This document shows positions 1 to 7,353 of a stretch of DNA of 15,370 bases, piece after piece; position 1 is the first letter of the stretch, and the number at the start of each line of letters is the position of its first letter. The stretch covers positions 1-15,370 of the forward strand of contig JAEZIV010000265.1 in NCBI GenBank assembly GCA_023436515.1, in the 5' to 3' direction. The translations under genes and the position numbers were made by a program. This DNA comes from Bacillota bacterium (GTDB taxonomy: Bacteria > Bacillota > Clostridia > Acetivibrionales > DSM-1351). The notes beneath the pieces are model-generated. The model was not told the DNA's origin. It saw only the letters and a list, made by a program, of their open reading frames with translations, and did no database searches.

Positions 1-419
1 GGGAAGGTGATATAAAAACAGTATACGTTGATATTAAAAAGCCAACTAGCGGTGAAACAAGATATATTGCGGGGTTTGTTATACCTAAAGAAACTAACTA
101 CTTAATAGTAACTTCAGCAGAGGATGACGATAGAGTTGACCTGCAGATGATTATTGTTGCAACTGTTGATGAATATGTCCCAAAACAGATTGAGCACGTG
201 GCTGAAATATTATCGCAGAAGTGTGATAAGAGCACTGTTGATGCGGTAGTTGCACACGTGAAGCAAAAAACTTCAAGTGCAGCACATCTTGATGAGATAT
301 TTATCTATGATAAAAAGTCACAACGGTATATTTGGATAGAAGAGTCAAGGTCGTTTAGTGTATGTATAAATTATTTTACCAGTGAAACAAGTAAGAAATA
401 CAAACAAAAGGGGAATTAA
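1..419 (+). CDS. 3' part of an unrecognised protein (5' end outside window)
   Basis: The reading frame is open from position 3 to the TAA at 417-419, so about 138 residues are visible and the true start lies upstream. An internal ATG at 147 has no convincing ribosome binding site, and the residues before it (beginning EGDIKTVYVDIKKP) read as normal protein, so I treat the gene as 5'-truncated by the window edge. I see no membrane segment or catalytic motif. The visible part is a mixed alpha/beta sequence with two cysteines (in SQKCDKS and SVCINYF). It ends two bases before the ATG of the next gene, which suggests co-transcription with the exported EF-hand protein. Family not recognised. Confidence 0.7.
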   Translation, partial: EGDIKTVYVDIKKPTSGETRYIAGFVIPKETNYLIVTSAEDDDRVDLQMIIVATVDEYVPKQIEHVAEILSQKCDKSTVDAVVAHVKQKTSSAAHLDEIFIYDKKSQRYIWIEESRSFSVCINYFTSETSKKYKQKGN

Positions 420-421
420 TC

Positions 422-884
422 ATGCGGTACAGATCAGTTATTAAAATACTAATATTATTACTTGCCATACAAATTATTTGTTTCACTGATAATATTAGTT
501 TTGCGGCTGAAACGAACTCAGTACAGGATAATCTCGATTTGGCTAATGAATTTGTGGATGATAAATTAGGTATAGCTAATTTTTATAAAAAGAATTCATT
601 ATCAGGAGAAGCTATCAGAAATGATCTGGCTTTGACTGGGAATAAAGATTTCTTGGATCATCCGCTTTCTGTAAATGGTACTGCAGTAGATGGTTGGAAA
701 GATCCATGATTTCGTATTAGGTGAGAAGGGTTCCACAGAGTGTTTCCCGGGTACAAGTTTGTCTTTGGGAAAAGTATATAGTCAGAACTCAGGACTTGAC
801 ATTAACAAAGATGGAATAATAACAAAGGAAGAAGCGGCTCAAAAGGTTATTAATAAAAGGAACACGTATAAAAAAATAAAATAG
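422..884 (+). pseudogene. Exported EF-hand protein, frameshifted
   Basis: The first part (422-709) begins MRYRSVIKILILLLAIQIIC and continues to SFAAET, a classic signal peptide with an AxA-like cleavage site near residue 28, preceded by AAGGGG. It stops at TGA 707-709. A second frame (690-884) continues with IHDFVLGEKG and ends in an EF-hand-like loop, LDINKDGIITKEEA, in which the D, N, D, G and E ligand positions are visible. Neither piece makes sense alone: the second has no ribosome binding site or signal. Removing one base around 699-701 joins VDGWK to IHDFVLG into a product of about 153 aa. I infer a calcium-binding secreted protein with one frameshift. It could be a sequencing error or a recent inactivation. 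Exact family unknown. Confidence 0.6.
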
Positions 885-899
885 AATAAGGTGATATCC

Positions 900-1946
900 T
901 TGCTAAATAAATACGAATTAAGAACTAAGATGAAAAATAAATGTAGAAATTATTCCATTATTTTACTAAGTTTTTGTTTAAGCTTAATTTTAGTTTCAAT
1001 TACCGGGTGTGACAGTAACAAGGACGATGGCAAAGAAACATCTAGCTCAGTAGTTACCTCGCCTATCAGTACAGGTAAATCACCTCGGGAAACAGTAATA
1101 GAAACATCGGTGGCATCCACAACAGCACATGACAAAGTTGGCTCTAGAATAAAAGAAGACTTAAATGCTGCAGAGGAACTATTTAAGCACGAGAAATTCG
1201 ATGAGGCTTTAAAAGCGTATGAACATATCGTTAAGCAAAATCCTGATTATGCAGAGGCACATGTGGGTTTTGGAAATGCACTGGCTCATTTTGGTGAATA
1301 TGAAAAGGCTTTAGGGGCTTATGAAAAGGCTATAGAGTTAAGACCTGACTACGCGGAAGCGTATTTCAGAAAAGGGTGCGAATTGACCTCCCTTGGAGAA
1401 GCTGATAAGGCAATAGAAGCATTTGATATGGCTATTCAATATAAACCTGATTATGCAGAGGCATATTATAAGAAAGGCACATCACTTGAAATTGCCGGCA
1501 GGTATGAGGATTCAATTAAAAGCCTGAATAAGGCAATAGAGTTGAAACCTGACTACGGTGAAGCCTTTTTTATGAAGGGGGTATGCTTAAATCAGAGCAA
1601 TAGACGGGTTGAGGCTGCAAATACACTAAACAAGGCAATTGAATTAGACCCCCAAAACACCAATGCGTATATAAATTTATCAAGAGCATACCGTGCACAG
1701 GAAATGTATGAGAAAGCAATAAACATTTTAAGTAATGCTTTAAATAACGTTTCAGAAGAGGATAATGAATCAATTTATTATGAGAGGGCTAAAGTGTATG
1801 CTGTGCTTGGAGAATCAGATAACGCTTTAAAGGATCTTAAAAAAACTATAGAGCTTAATTGGAACTATGTAAAAATCGCAGATACTGAAGAGGAGTTTGC
1901 AGACTTAATAAATACTGAAGAGTTTAAAGCCATTGTTGAAAACTGA
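900..1946 (+). CDS. TPR-repeat lipoprotein
   Basis: A lipid-anchored scaffold protein, presumably on the outer face of the membrane. The signal peptide (MKNKCRNYSIILLSFCLSLI) ends in a lipobox, SITGC. A Ser/Thr-rich linker of about 45 residues follows. Then come seven consecutive TPR units with 34-residue spacing, four of them ending in PDY (for example ALGAYEKAIELRPDYAEAY). TPRs bind protein partners, and no catalytic motif is seen. The start is uncertain. I favour TTG at 900 because GGTGAT (890-895), matching the 3' part of the Shine-Dalgarno consensus, sits just before it. The GTG at 891 and ATG at 930 are in frame, and ATG 930 gives the cleanest signal peptide. The linker fragment ETSVAS recurs in the lipoprotein at 3798. 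Confidence 0.85.
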   Translation: MLNKYELRTKMKNKCRNYSIILLSFCLSLILVSITGCDSNKDDGKETSSSVVTSPISTGKSPRETVIETSVASTTAHDKVGSRIKEDLNAAEELFKHEKFDEALKAYEHIVKQNPDYAEAHVGFGNALAHFGEYEKALGAYEKAIELRPDYAEAYFRKGCELTSLGEADKAIEAFDMAIQYKPDYAEAYYKKGTSLEIAGRYEDSIKSLNKAIELKPDYGEAFFMKGVCLNQSNRRVEAANTLNKAIELDPQNTNAYINLSRAYRAQEMYEKAINILSNALNNVSEEDNESIYYERAKVYAVLGESDNALKDLKKTIELNWNYVKIADTEEEFADLINTEEFKAIVEN

Positions 1947-1970
1947 GATGATGTTGCAAGGGGAGCGTAC

Positions 1971-2143
1971 ATGGTATAAAGATTCTATTAGTAGTTTTAA
2001 CAGTAGGATTACTACTTACCTCAGGCTGTTCCGGAACTGAAAACATCAGTGGTGTTTCAAGCCAAAGCAGTGCTACAAGCAGTGTGGAAGCGGTAAATAC
2101 TAGCACATACAAGACGACGGAACCTTTAATAGGAGCGAAATAG
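1971..2143 (+). pseudogene. Lipoprotein stub (signal peptide plus linker only)
   Basis: From 1976 the frame reads IKILLVVLTVGLLLTSGC, a lipoprotein signal with its Cys, then about 38 Ser/Thr-rich residues ending EPLIGAK and a TAG at 2141-2143. No start codon exists in that frame. The only ATG, at 1971, has a good ribosome binding site (GGGGAG) but runs ATG-GTA-TAA. One missing base between 1974 and 1976 would restore the start. No mature domain follows, because the ribosome binding site of the next lipoprotein begins immediately after the stop. I read this as a decayed 5' end of a lipoprotein of the same design as its neighbours. Confidence 0.6.
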
Positions 2144-2158
2144 GGAGGTGGATAGAGA

Positions 2159-3118
2159 ATGAGAAAAAGGAAAATTAGTTTGATAATTATATTAGGCTGT
2201 ATACTTTTGATAATTACTTCATGTGAGAAGATAGAAAGGCAAAAAGAAAACGTTTCAACCTCAACTAGCACTATTTCTAAAAATAGTAAGAATGATAAAT
2301 TAGAAAATGTAAACGCGATAAAAGATGGGAATAAGACAAGTAATGATTCCGGTAATTCCTCAAACACATCAGCTAGACAATCACCTTCAATAATTCAAAA
2401 AGAATATACGGATGAAGAAATTGATAAACTCATTGAAGACAAAAGTGCAGATATAGACACTTTAGCAATGAAGGAATATACCGATTCAATGTATAAGCTT
2501 GAAAATGAATATACCAGCTATAACTTAGCAATTGCAAAGATAAAATCATGTTTAGGTGAGATGGTATTTTCAACGCAAGATGAAATACCTAACTTTGAAC
2601 TATTAACCCCAAAAGCATACAGGGCACTAAAAAATACGCCTGAATATTATCCAATATACTCAAGTGTAAGTGTAGATTTTATTAGTTTTATAGCATTATC
2701 ACAACAGATTGATAATAATTCAAATGAATATAAAACTGCCGTAAATAAAATAAGGAAAGATGAGAGCGAATGGGACTTTCTAAATGGATTAAATAAGCTA
2801 GCAGACTCCAAAGGATACTATGTAATTGATTTGTATGTTGAAGATTTACTCACAAGTGATAGGACAGTGAAGATCAAAGGTATTAGGTTAAATAATGGTG
2901 GTTCGATTAAACTCGAAGGGTCGAAGGAAAATATAATTGATTCTAAGAATGAACCAGAACTCGACGAATATTTAAAAAAGTATAAAAGACAAATAAATTA
3001 TGGAGATTATCTGAAAAACGGACAATGGAATTTATTTATATTTGAAAAAAGAGATGTACAGCCCGATGAAATAATATTAGATTTGATGACAGGTCAACAC
3101 TTAGGGCTAACTAGATAG
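2159..3118 (+). CDS. Lipoprotein, distant member of the tandem lipoprotein family
   Basis: A 319-aa lipoprotein with ribosome binding site GGGAGGTGG just upstream. The signal MRKRKISLIIILGCILLIITSC places the lipid-modified Cys at residue 22, followed by a Ser/Asn/Lys-rich linker to about residue 80. The mature domain resembles the products at 4625 and 5697. YKTAVNKIRKDESEWDFL parallels YKDAVNKIRGMEDEYQYL, DLYVEDLL parallels DIYAEDMM, and DEYLKKYKRQINYGDYLKNGQWN parallels the C-terminal KYFSKYNREAPKDY...GWN stretch. Identity is low but the order and spacing hold over about 140 residues. No catalytic residues are evident. The function is unknown. It is intact, unlike both flanking loci. Confidence 0.8.
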   Translation: MRKRKISLIIILGCILLIITSCEKIERQKENVSTSTSTISKNSKNDKLENVNAIKDGNKTSNDSGNSSNTSARQSPSIIQKEYTDEEIDKLIEDKSADIDTLAMKEYTDSMYKLENEYTSYNLAIAKIKSCLGEMVFSTQDEIPNFELLTPKAYRALKNTPEYYPIYSSVSVDFISFIALSQQIDNNSNEYKTAVNKIRKDESEWDFLNGLNKLADSKGYYVIDLYVEDLLTSDRTVKIKGIRLNNGGSIKLEGSKENIIDSKNEPELDEYLKKYKRQINYGDYLKNGQWNLFIFEKRDVQPDEIILDLMTGQHLGLTR

Positions 3119-3164
3119 TATTCATAGTAAGGTTATATACATTTTGAAATAGAAAGGTAATAAC

Positions 3165-3811
3165 ATGATCAAAGAAAATGAATTTAGCAGCTACAGGAGA
3201 AAAACTGATATATATTATGATTCTAATAAAGCAATGGAGGAAATGGATATGACCAGATCCAGCAGAATATTTAAGGTTTTATACTGAGAAACAAACTTAT
3301 ATATATCCCGTATTTGCAGGGAGGCTAGCAGCTTTTGCGAGAGATTTTGTATTGGATCCTAATAATAAAGATGGTTATTATTATAAAAAATATGAGGATC
3401 AAACACCTGAAGAAAGAATCACATGATTATTTATGTAACAGGGTTAGGAGGATACCGAAGTCTTGAAGAGCAAAAAGAATTGTTTATAAAAGCAGGAGGG
3501 AAATGGTCTGAGGAAAGAGGCTGGTATTATCCAGATAGTGTCCCTAAAAAGAATCAAACGGCTGGTAAGCCAGGGATAAGTTGGCATCAATATGGTGAGG
3601 CAATAGATATGGATAAGACAAAAATGCCTTCTAAAATTATGCAGTTAGAATTTACATTACCATCAAATAAACAAGAAATTTTGAATTGTTATGGAATTGC
3701 TAAAACACTATACAAAGGCAATGGCGGAGTTGAAAAAATTGGCACCTGTCTCCAGTTGAGACAATAAAAACAAATAAAAGTAAAGAGGAGTTTTTAAATG
3801 GATACAAATAA
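3165..3811 (+). pseudogene. M15/VanY-like D,D-carboxypeptidase, broken by three frame changes
   Basis: Four fragments in three frames reconstruct one peptidase. Frame from ATG 3165 (ribosome binding site AAAGG): MIKENEFSSYRR to about 3250. Frame from about 3253 to 3426: DPAEYLRFYTEKQTYIYPVF, then AGRLAAFARDFVLDPNNKDG. Frame from 3423: IYVTG..GYRSLEEQKELF and the zinc-site motif SWHQYGEAID (the SxHxxGxAxD signature of M15B enzymes). Last, from 3740, WHLSPVET, which fits the C-terminal zinc-binding WH of the family, ending at TAA 3809-3811. The last shift lies next to the A6 run at 3733-3738. An intact enzyme would trim D-Ala from peptidoglycan stem peptides or act as an endolysin. No signal peptide is visible. 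The 3' end overlaps the next gene by 14 bases. Confidence 0.75.
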
Positions 3812-4424
3812 AACAAGCGCAAAAAACCACATAGATTTTGGTGTAAAATCACTAGGAGTACTATTTTTGCTGTTGCTTATTTTGTGTTCGTGTTCCAACA
3901 ATAATCAACAAATACCATCGGCAGAGACTTCAGTAGCATCTATTAGTAGTACAGTTAAACGAGAAACAACATCAGAACATGAACCTAATATAGCTGAGGA
4001 TTCAGAAGCATCAAATACCAATAATATTGTTGAATTAACTGAAAAAGATTTTAATAGGCTATTTACACTTTCAAAGGATGATATATTAAAATATTTTGGC
4101 AACGAATATGAAATCGTTGACGACAACGAATTTGTTCAAGATGGTTATTTTTTTGAAAAGTATTCCTTAACTATTACATTTGACGACAATAACTTGATTA
4201 GCGCTATCTATTGTGGTGATAAGGTAAGTATTGATGGAGCTAAAAAAGGAATGGCTTTTAATTCAATTATGGAAAAACTCGGAAAAACAGATATTGAAGA
4301 GATAGTCTTTATTAGCGATTACGCCTACAGGATTTCATATAATATGAAGCAGTATATTGTTACTTTTACATCTTACGATAAGACTGGAGATGATTCTATG
4401 CTGATAATATATAATGCCGAGTAG
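3798..4424 (+). CDS. Lipoprotein of unknown function, possible SmpA/BLIP-like fold
   Basis: A 208-aa lipoprotein with ribosome binding site AGAGGAG seven bases before the ATG. An N-terminal cytoplasmic stretch of about 17 residues precedes the hydrophobic segment SLGVLFLLLLILCSC, and Cys32 is the likely lipidation site (lipobox L-C-S-C). The linker (PSAETSVASISSTVKRETTS) shares ETSVAS with the TPR lipoprotein at 900. The mature part (about 80-208) has a beta-rich pattern, with ILKYFGNEYEIVDD, SLTITFDDNNLISAIYCG and a GMAFNSIMEKLGKTD segment. The last is reminiscent of the G-M-x-x-x-E-V-x-x-x-L-G-x-P motif of SmpA/BLIP-like domains; that similarity is inference. No enzyme motif seen. The frame continues past its TAG into protein-like sequence (see 4425-4595). 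Confidence 0.8.
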   Translation: MDTNKTSAKNHIDFGVKSLGVLFLLLLILCSCSNNNQQIPSAETSVASISSTVKRETTSEHEPNIAEDSEASNTNNIVELTEKDFNRLFTLSKDDILKYFGNEYEIVDDNEFVQDGYFFEKYSLTITFDDNNLISAIYCGDKVSIDGAKKGMAFNSIMEKLGKTDIEEIVFISDYAYRISYNMKQYIVTFTSYDKTGDDSMLIIYNAE

Positions 4425-4595
4425 GATATAAATGACACACATGCCATTTTATATGTGCGTACTGATGAATACGGTAATTATGTATGTTAAGAATAAACAC
4501 CTCCTAAAGCAAGAGAAAAAATCTACAGTCCTCAAACACTTGTGGATAAAGAATATGTTGTCTACAGATTAAAACATTGGACTAGTAAAAATTGA
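4425..4595 (+). pseudogene. Decayed coding remnant with in-frame stops
   Basis: Read in the same frame as the preceding lipoprotein gene, this stretch gives DTHAILYVRTDEYGNYVC, then TAA-GAA-TAA (4488-4496), then TPPKAREKIYSPQTLVDKEY and VVYRLKHWTSKN before TGA 4593-4595. The amino-acid composition is protein-like throughout and only two stops interrupt about 55 codons. There is no start codon with a ribosome binding site. It may be the lost C-terminal end of the lipoprotein at 3798 or a separate dead gene. Family not recognised. The call rests on coding character alone, so confidence is modest. Confidence 0.4.
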
Positions 4596-4624
4596 TATTA
4601 ATTATAAATAGGAAGGACAAAAAA

Positions 4625-5564
4625 ATGGACAAAAAGGGTGTTAAATATGCATCAGCTATAAGCGTGATAATAGCTGCAGCCATCTTTATGGCGGGATGTG
4701 GTACCGGTACGGAACAGCCAAACTATAATGAGCCTACTAATAGCAGCACTTCATCTGTAACTAGCAGCTTCAATTCACGAATAGAGACTGAGCCTACAGA
4801 TACTACAGCTGAAAAAACTGATATTGCAGCAAATACAGATGAACCAACTCAGAATCCAGACAAAACAGTGTAGAAAAGGAGAAAAATAAAATCCTAAGTG
4901 AGAAAATATATTCGGAATTTAATGAACATTTTAATAAAATCAAAGACGGTGAAGAAATCGAATACAACAGTATTATGGCTAAAATAAAAGGCAAGGCACT
5001 GTTATCAACCTTTGAGTATGATCTGTCAGAAGATAAACTTGATGATGTAGGGACAAAAAATATGAATGTTGATCCTTTAAAATACTGTCCTGTAAAAGGA
5101 GGATACTCATCTGACGGTGTATGTTTTATTGCAATTATGTCTCCAATACAATATGAAAACAAGGTATATAAGGATGCTATAAATAAATCAGAGATCTTGA
5201 GGACGAGTATGAATATATGAAAAATCTGTGTGAAGAATTATCTCCAAATCGTACTTTTTATCAAGGTATAGATATATATGCTGAAGATCTACTGGGCCAA
5301 AAAGAGAATATAAAGGTTGATGAGATAATCATTTGGGATTCAGCAGCTGAGGGTACTGATTCATATAAAGAGACTGATCTAGTAAAAAATAAATGTAGCC
5401 CTGAGGAATTAAAGTACTTCTCAAAATATAACAGGGAAGTTCCTAAGGATTATAGCGTTTTTAAGAACAAGTGGTGGAACACATATATTTATGATGCAAC
5501 ATTGATAAGTGATCTGCAAATAGTCATTAAATATAATGGTGAATATATTAGGCTGAGACTATAG
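4625..5564 (+). pseudogene. Tandem lipoprotein family, first copy, two frameshifts
   Basis: ATG 4625 follows AGGAAGG (4610-4616) and encodes a lipoprotein signal ending FMAGC (Cys25) and a Ser/Thr/Glu-rich linker, then stops at TAG 4871. The rest of the protein continues in a second frame (about 4864-5188: VEKEKNKILSEKIYSEFNEH to VYKDAINK) and a third (about 5190-5564: RDLEDEYEYMKNL to the C-terminus). Aligned with the intact copy at 5697, each break is explained by loss of one A, first in the A run at 4862-4865, then at AATAAATCAGAG (about 5184-5195). Correcting both gives about 313 residues collinear with the neighbour. The function of the family is unknown. The early stop would leave only a lipidated 82-residue peptide. 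Confidence 0.8.
4652..4861 (+). repeat. Near-identical 5' block, copy 1 of 2
   Basis: This 210-base block (signal peptide from Ser10 plus the whole linker) matches 5724-5933 with six substitutions and no gaps, about 97% identical by direct base comparison. The sequence after it is much more diverged. Confidence 0.9.
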
Positions 5565-5696
5565 ATAAATAAGAATATATCCAATTCATGTCATTTCAAA
5601 TTTACGGATAATGAAGCATAAGAAAATAATGTCTATAAATGCGACATCAATTGAGTATTGATATATAAATCTTAAATTGAAAGGTGAAGAGAAGAA

Positions 5697-6650
5697 ATGA
5701 ATAACAAGGGTACTAAAATTTTTTCAGCTATAAGCGTAATAATAGCTGCAGCCATCTTTATGGCAGGATGTGGTACAGGTACGGAACAGCCAAACTATAA
5801 TGAGCCTACTAATAGCAGCACTTCATCTGTAACTCCCAGCTTCAATTCACGAATAGAGACTGAGCCTACAGATACTACAGCTGAAAAAACTGATATTGCA
5901 GCAAATACAGATGAACCAATTCAGAATCCAGACGAAAATAATGGAGAAAAGGAGAATATTAAAATGTTAAGTGAAAAATTATATTCAGAGTTTACAGAAC
6001 ATTATGAAAAAATGCAGTCAGGAGAAGAAGTTGAATACAACAAGATCATGGCAGATATAAAAGCAGTGGGTCTTTTATCAACTTTCAGGAACAATTTGTC
6101 GGAAGAAAAGATCGATGATGTAGTGAGAAAACATATGTATGTCAGTCCATACTTAAAATACTGTCCTGTAAAAGGTAGTTATTCCTCGGATGGAGTTTTA
6201 TTTATGGCAATACTGTCACCTGATTTTGAAAGCAGTGTTTACAAAGATGCTGTAAATAAAATCAGAGGCATGGAGGATGAGTATCAATATTTAGAAAATA
6301 TGTATTCAGAAATATCTCCAGAGCGTTCTTTATATAAAGGTATAGATATATATGCAGAAGATATGATGGGGCAAAAAGAGGAAATAAAGGTAGATGAAAT
6401 AATCATTTGGGATGCAGCGGCTGAGGGTACCGAGAGTTTTAAAGAAACTGATATAACAAAAGACTCCCCCAGCGATGAGGAATTGAAGTACTTTTCTAAA
6501 TATAACAGGGAAGCTCCTAAGGATTATAGCATCTTTAAGAACAAGGGATGGAACACATATACTTATGATGCAACATTGATAACTGATCTGCAAATAGTCA
6601 TTAAATATAATGGTGAATATATTTATTTAGGACATATAAATGAATTTTAA
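5697..6650 (+). CDS. Tandem lipoprotein family, intact second copy
   Basis: A 317-aa lipoprotein with ribosome binding site AAGGTGA (5681-5687). The signal has a hydrophobic core (AISVIIAAAIFMAGC, Cys25). The linker is rich in Ser, Thr, Glu and Pro (NSSTSSVTPSFNSRIETEPT) and runs to about residue 83. The mature domain of about 230 residues starts with a charged helix (MLSEKLYSEFTEHYEKMQSG). It then contains LKYCPVKGSYSSDGV, the YKDAVNKIRGMEDEY helix, GIDIYAEDMM and a C-terminal TDLQIVIKYNGEYIYLG strand. One cysteine remains in the mature part. No known catalytic or binding motif was recognised. It is the only undamaged member of the tandem pair, and 2159-3118 is a remote relative. Presumably surface exposed; function unknown. 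Confidence 0.85.
   Translation: MNNKGTKIFSAISVIIAAAIFMAGCGTGTEQPNYNEPTNSSTSSVTPSFNSRIETEPTDTTAEKTDIAANTDEPIQNPDENNGEKENIKMLSEKLYSEFTEHYEKMQSGEEVEYNKIMADIKAVGLLSTFRNNLSEEKIDDVVRKHMYVSPYLKYCPVKGSYSSDGVLFMAILSPDFESSVYKDAVNKIRGMEDEYQYLENMYSEISPERSLYKGIDIYAEDMMGQKEEIKVDEIIIWDAAAEGTESFKETDITKDSPSDEELKYFSKYNREAPKDYSIFKNKGWNTYTYDATLITDLQIVIKYNGEYIYLGHINEF
5724..5933 (+). repeat. Near-identical 5' block, copy 2 of 2
   Basis: Partner of 4652-4861: six substitutions over 210 bases. The final stretches of the two genes (about 5446-5549 and 6519-6622) are also highly similar, while the middle is diverged. Confidence 0.9.
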
Positions 6651-6732
6651 AATGAATAAAGTTATTACAGAACATCAATCATGGAAGTTTACACAAACTT
6701 TGAAACGGACTCATAACTAAGCAGGAATATTT

Positions 6733-7353
6733 TCAATCAAAGTAGCTTTCTAGCTTTGCTCTACTTATCAGTTCCTTGATTTTATGGCTATAGTAATCAG
6801 CAAAAGTGGAACTGGCTTCCTTAGTGGCCTGTGTACTTTTCTCAGCTTTAAACTCCTCCTTCAGTTGATTTTTATACTTTCCACAAAGCAGGGACTTTCT
6901 GTAGACAGGCTTTACCTCTGACCAGTATGCATCTTCGCTGCTGTTAAGTGTAGCTAAATATTGGAGGAAGGCTGCACGATTTTCGGCATTTTCCAAAACC
7001 TCTCTGGCAGCTGAAATTGCAGCGTTGACCTCAGCCTCTGATACTGACAAACCTTCCTTAACAGCCTGATTGTATATAACCTGACCCTCGATTATCTTAT
7101 CAAGTATTTGGCGGTCAGTCCTTTTGTTGTCCCCAGTATTTGACAACAATAGTTTATAAGACTCAAAGCTTTCCTTTGTAATCTTTTCTCCATCGATGAC
7201 TGCTACAATTCCATTGTCTGCATTACCACCTTGCTTGATATATTCAGATTCATTTACCCACACAAAAGTAAATATACAAGCTAGTAGAATTAAAACTACT
7301 GTACTGCAGATCATTGTCTTTGCTTTTTTAGATTTAAATGAACTGTTATTCAC
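6733..7353 (-). CDS. Membrane-anchored SurA-N/PrsA-like chaperone domain protein
   Basis: A 206-aa protein read from GTG (7351-7353), with AGGAGAGGGA (complement of 7361-7370) seven bases upstream. A lysine-rich N-terminus precedes one hydrophobic segment (about residues 14-33), giving an N-in, C-out anchor; there is no lipobox. Residues 48-115 (IVAVIDGEKITKESFESYKL, then ILDKIIEGQVIYNQAVKEGL and SVSEAEVNAAI) are the hallmark of the SurA N-terminal chaperone domain found in PrsA/SurA foldases. The remaining 90 residues are helical and charged. The parvulin (rotamase) domain of PrsA is absent, so peptidyl-prolyl isomerase activity is not expected. A role in folding or holding exported proteins is inference. 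It converges on the lipoprotein gene at 5697 and is divergent from tspO. Confidence 0.8.
   Translation of the reverse strand: MNNSSFKSKKAKTMICSTVVLILLACIFTFVWVNESEYIKQGGNADNGIVAVIDGEKITKESFESYKLLLSNTGDNKRTDRQILDKIIEGQVIYNQAVKEGLSVSEAEVNAAISAAREVLENAENRAAFLQYLATLNSSEDAYWSEVKPVYRKSLLCGKYKNQLKEEFKAEKSTQATKEASSTFADYYSHKIKELISRAKLESYFD

Noticed and set aside
3423..3767. Reading 3423-3767 as a complete small peptidase
   Set aside because: It starts without a ribosome binding site, lacks the N-terminal segment found just upstream in another frame, and loses the final WH zinc motif that is present in a third frame.
422..5564. All frame breaks as sequencing errors in homopolymers
   Set aside because: Some may be. 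But the breaks cluster in the lipoprotein region and none occurs in the hydrogenase, tspO or ATPase genes, which also contain A and T runs. The stop pair at 4488-4496 and the missing domain at 1971-2143 are not single-base indels.
6685..6715. AAGTTT-ACAC-AAACTT hairpin between the convergent genes as a terminator
   Set aside because: The stem is only six AT-rich base pairs and neither strand has a T run directly after it.
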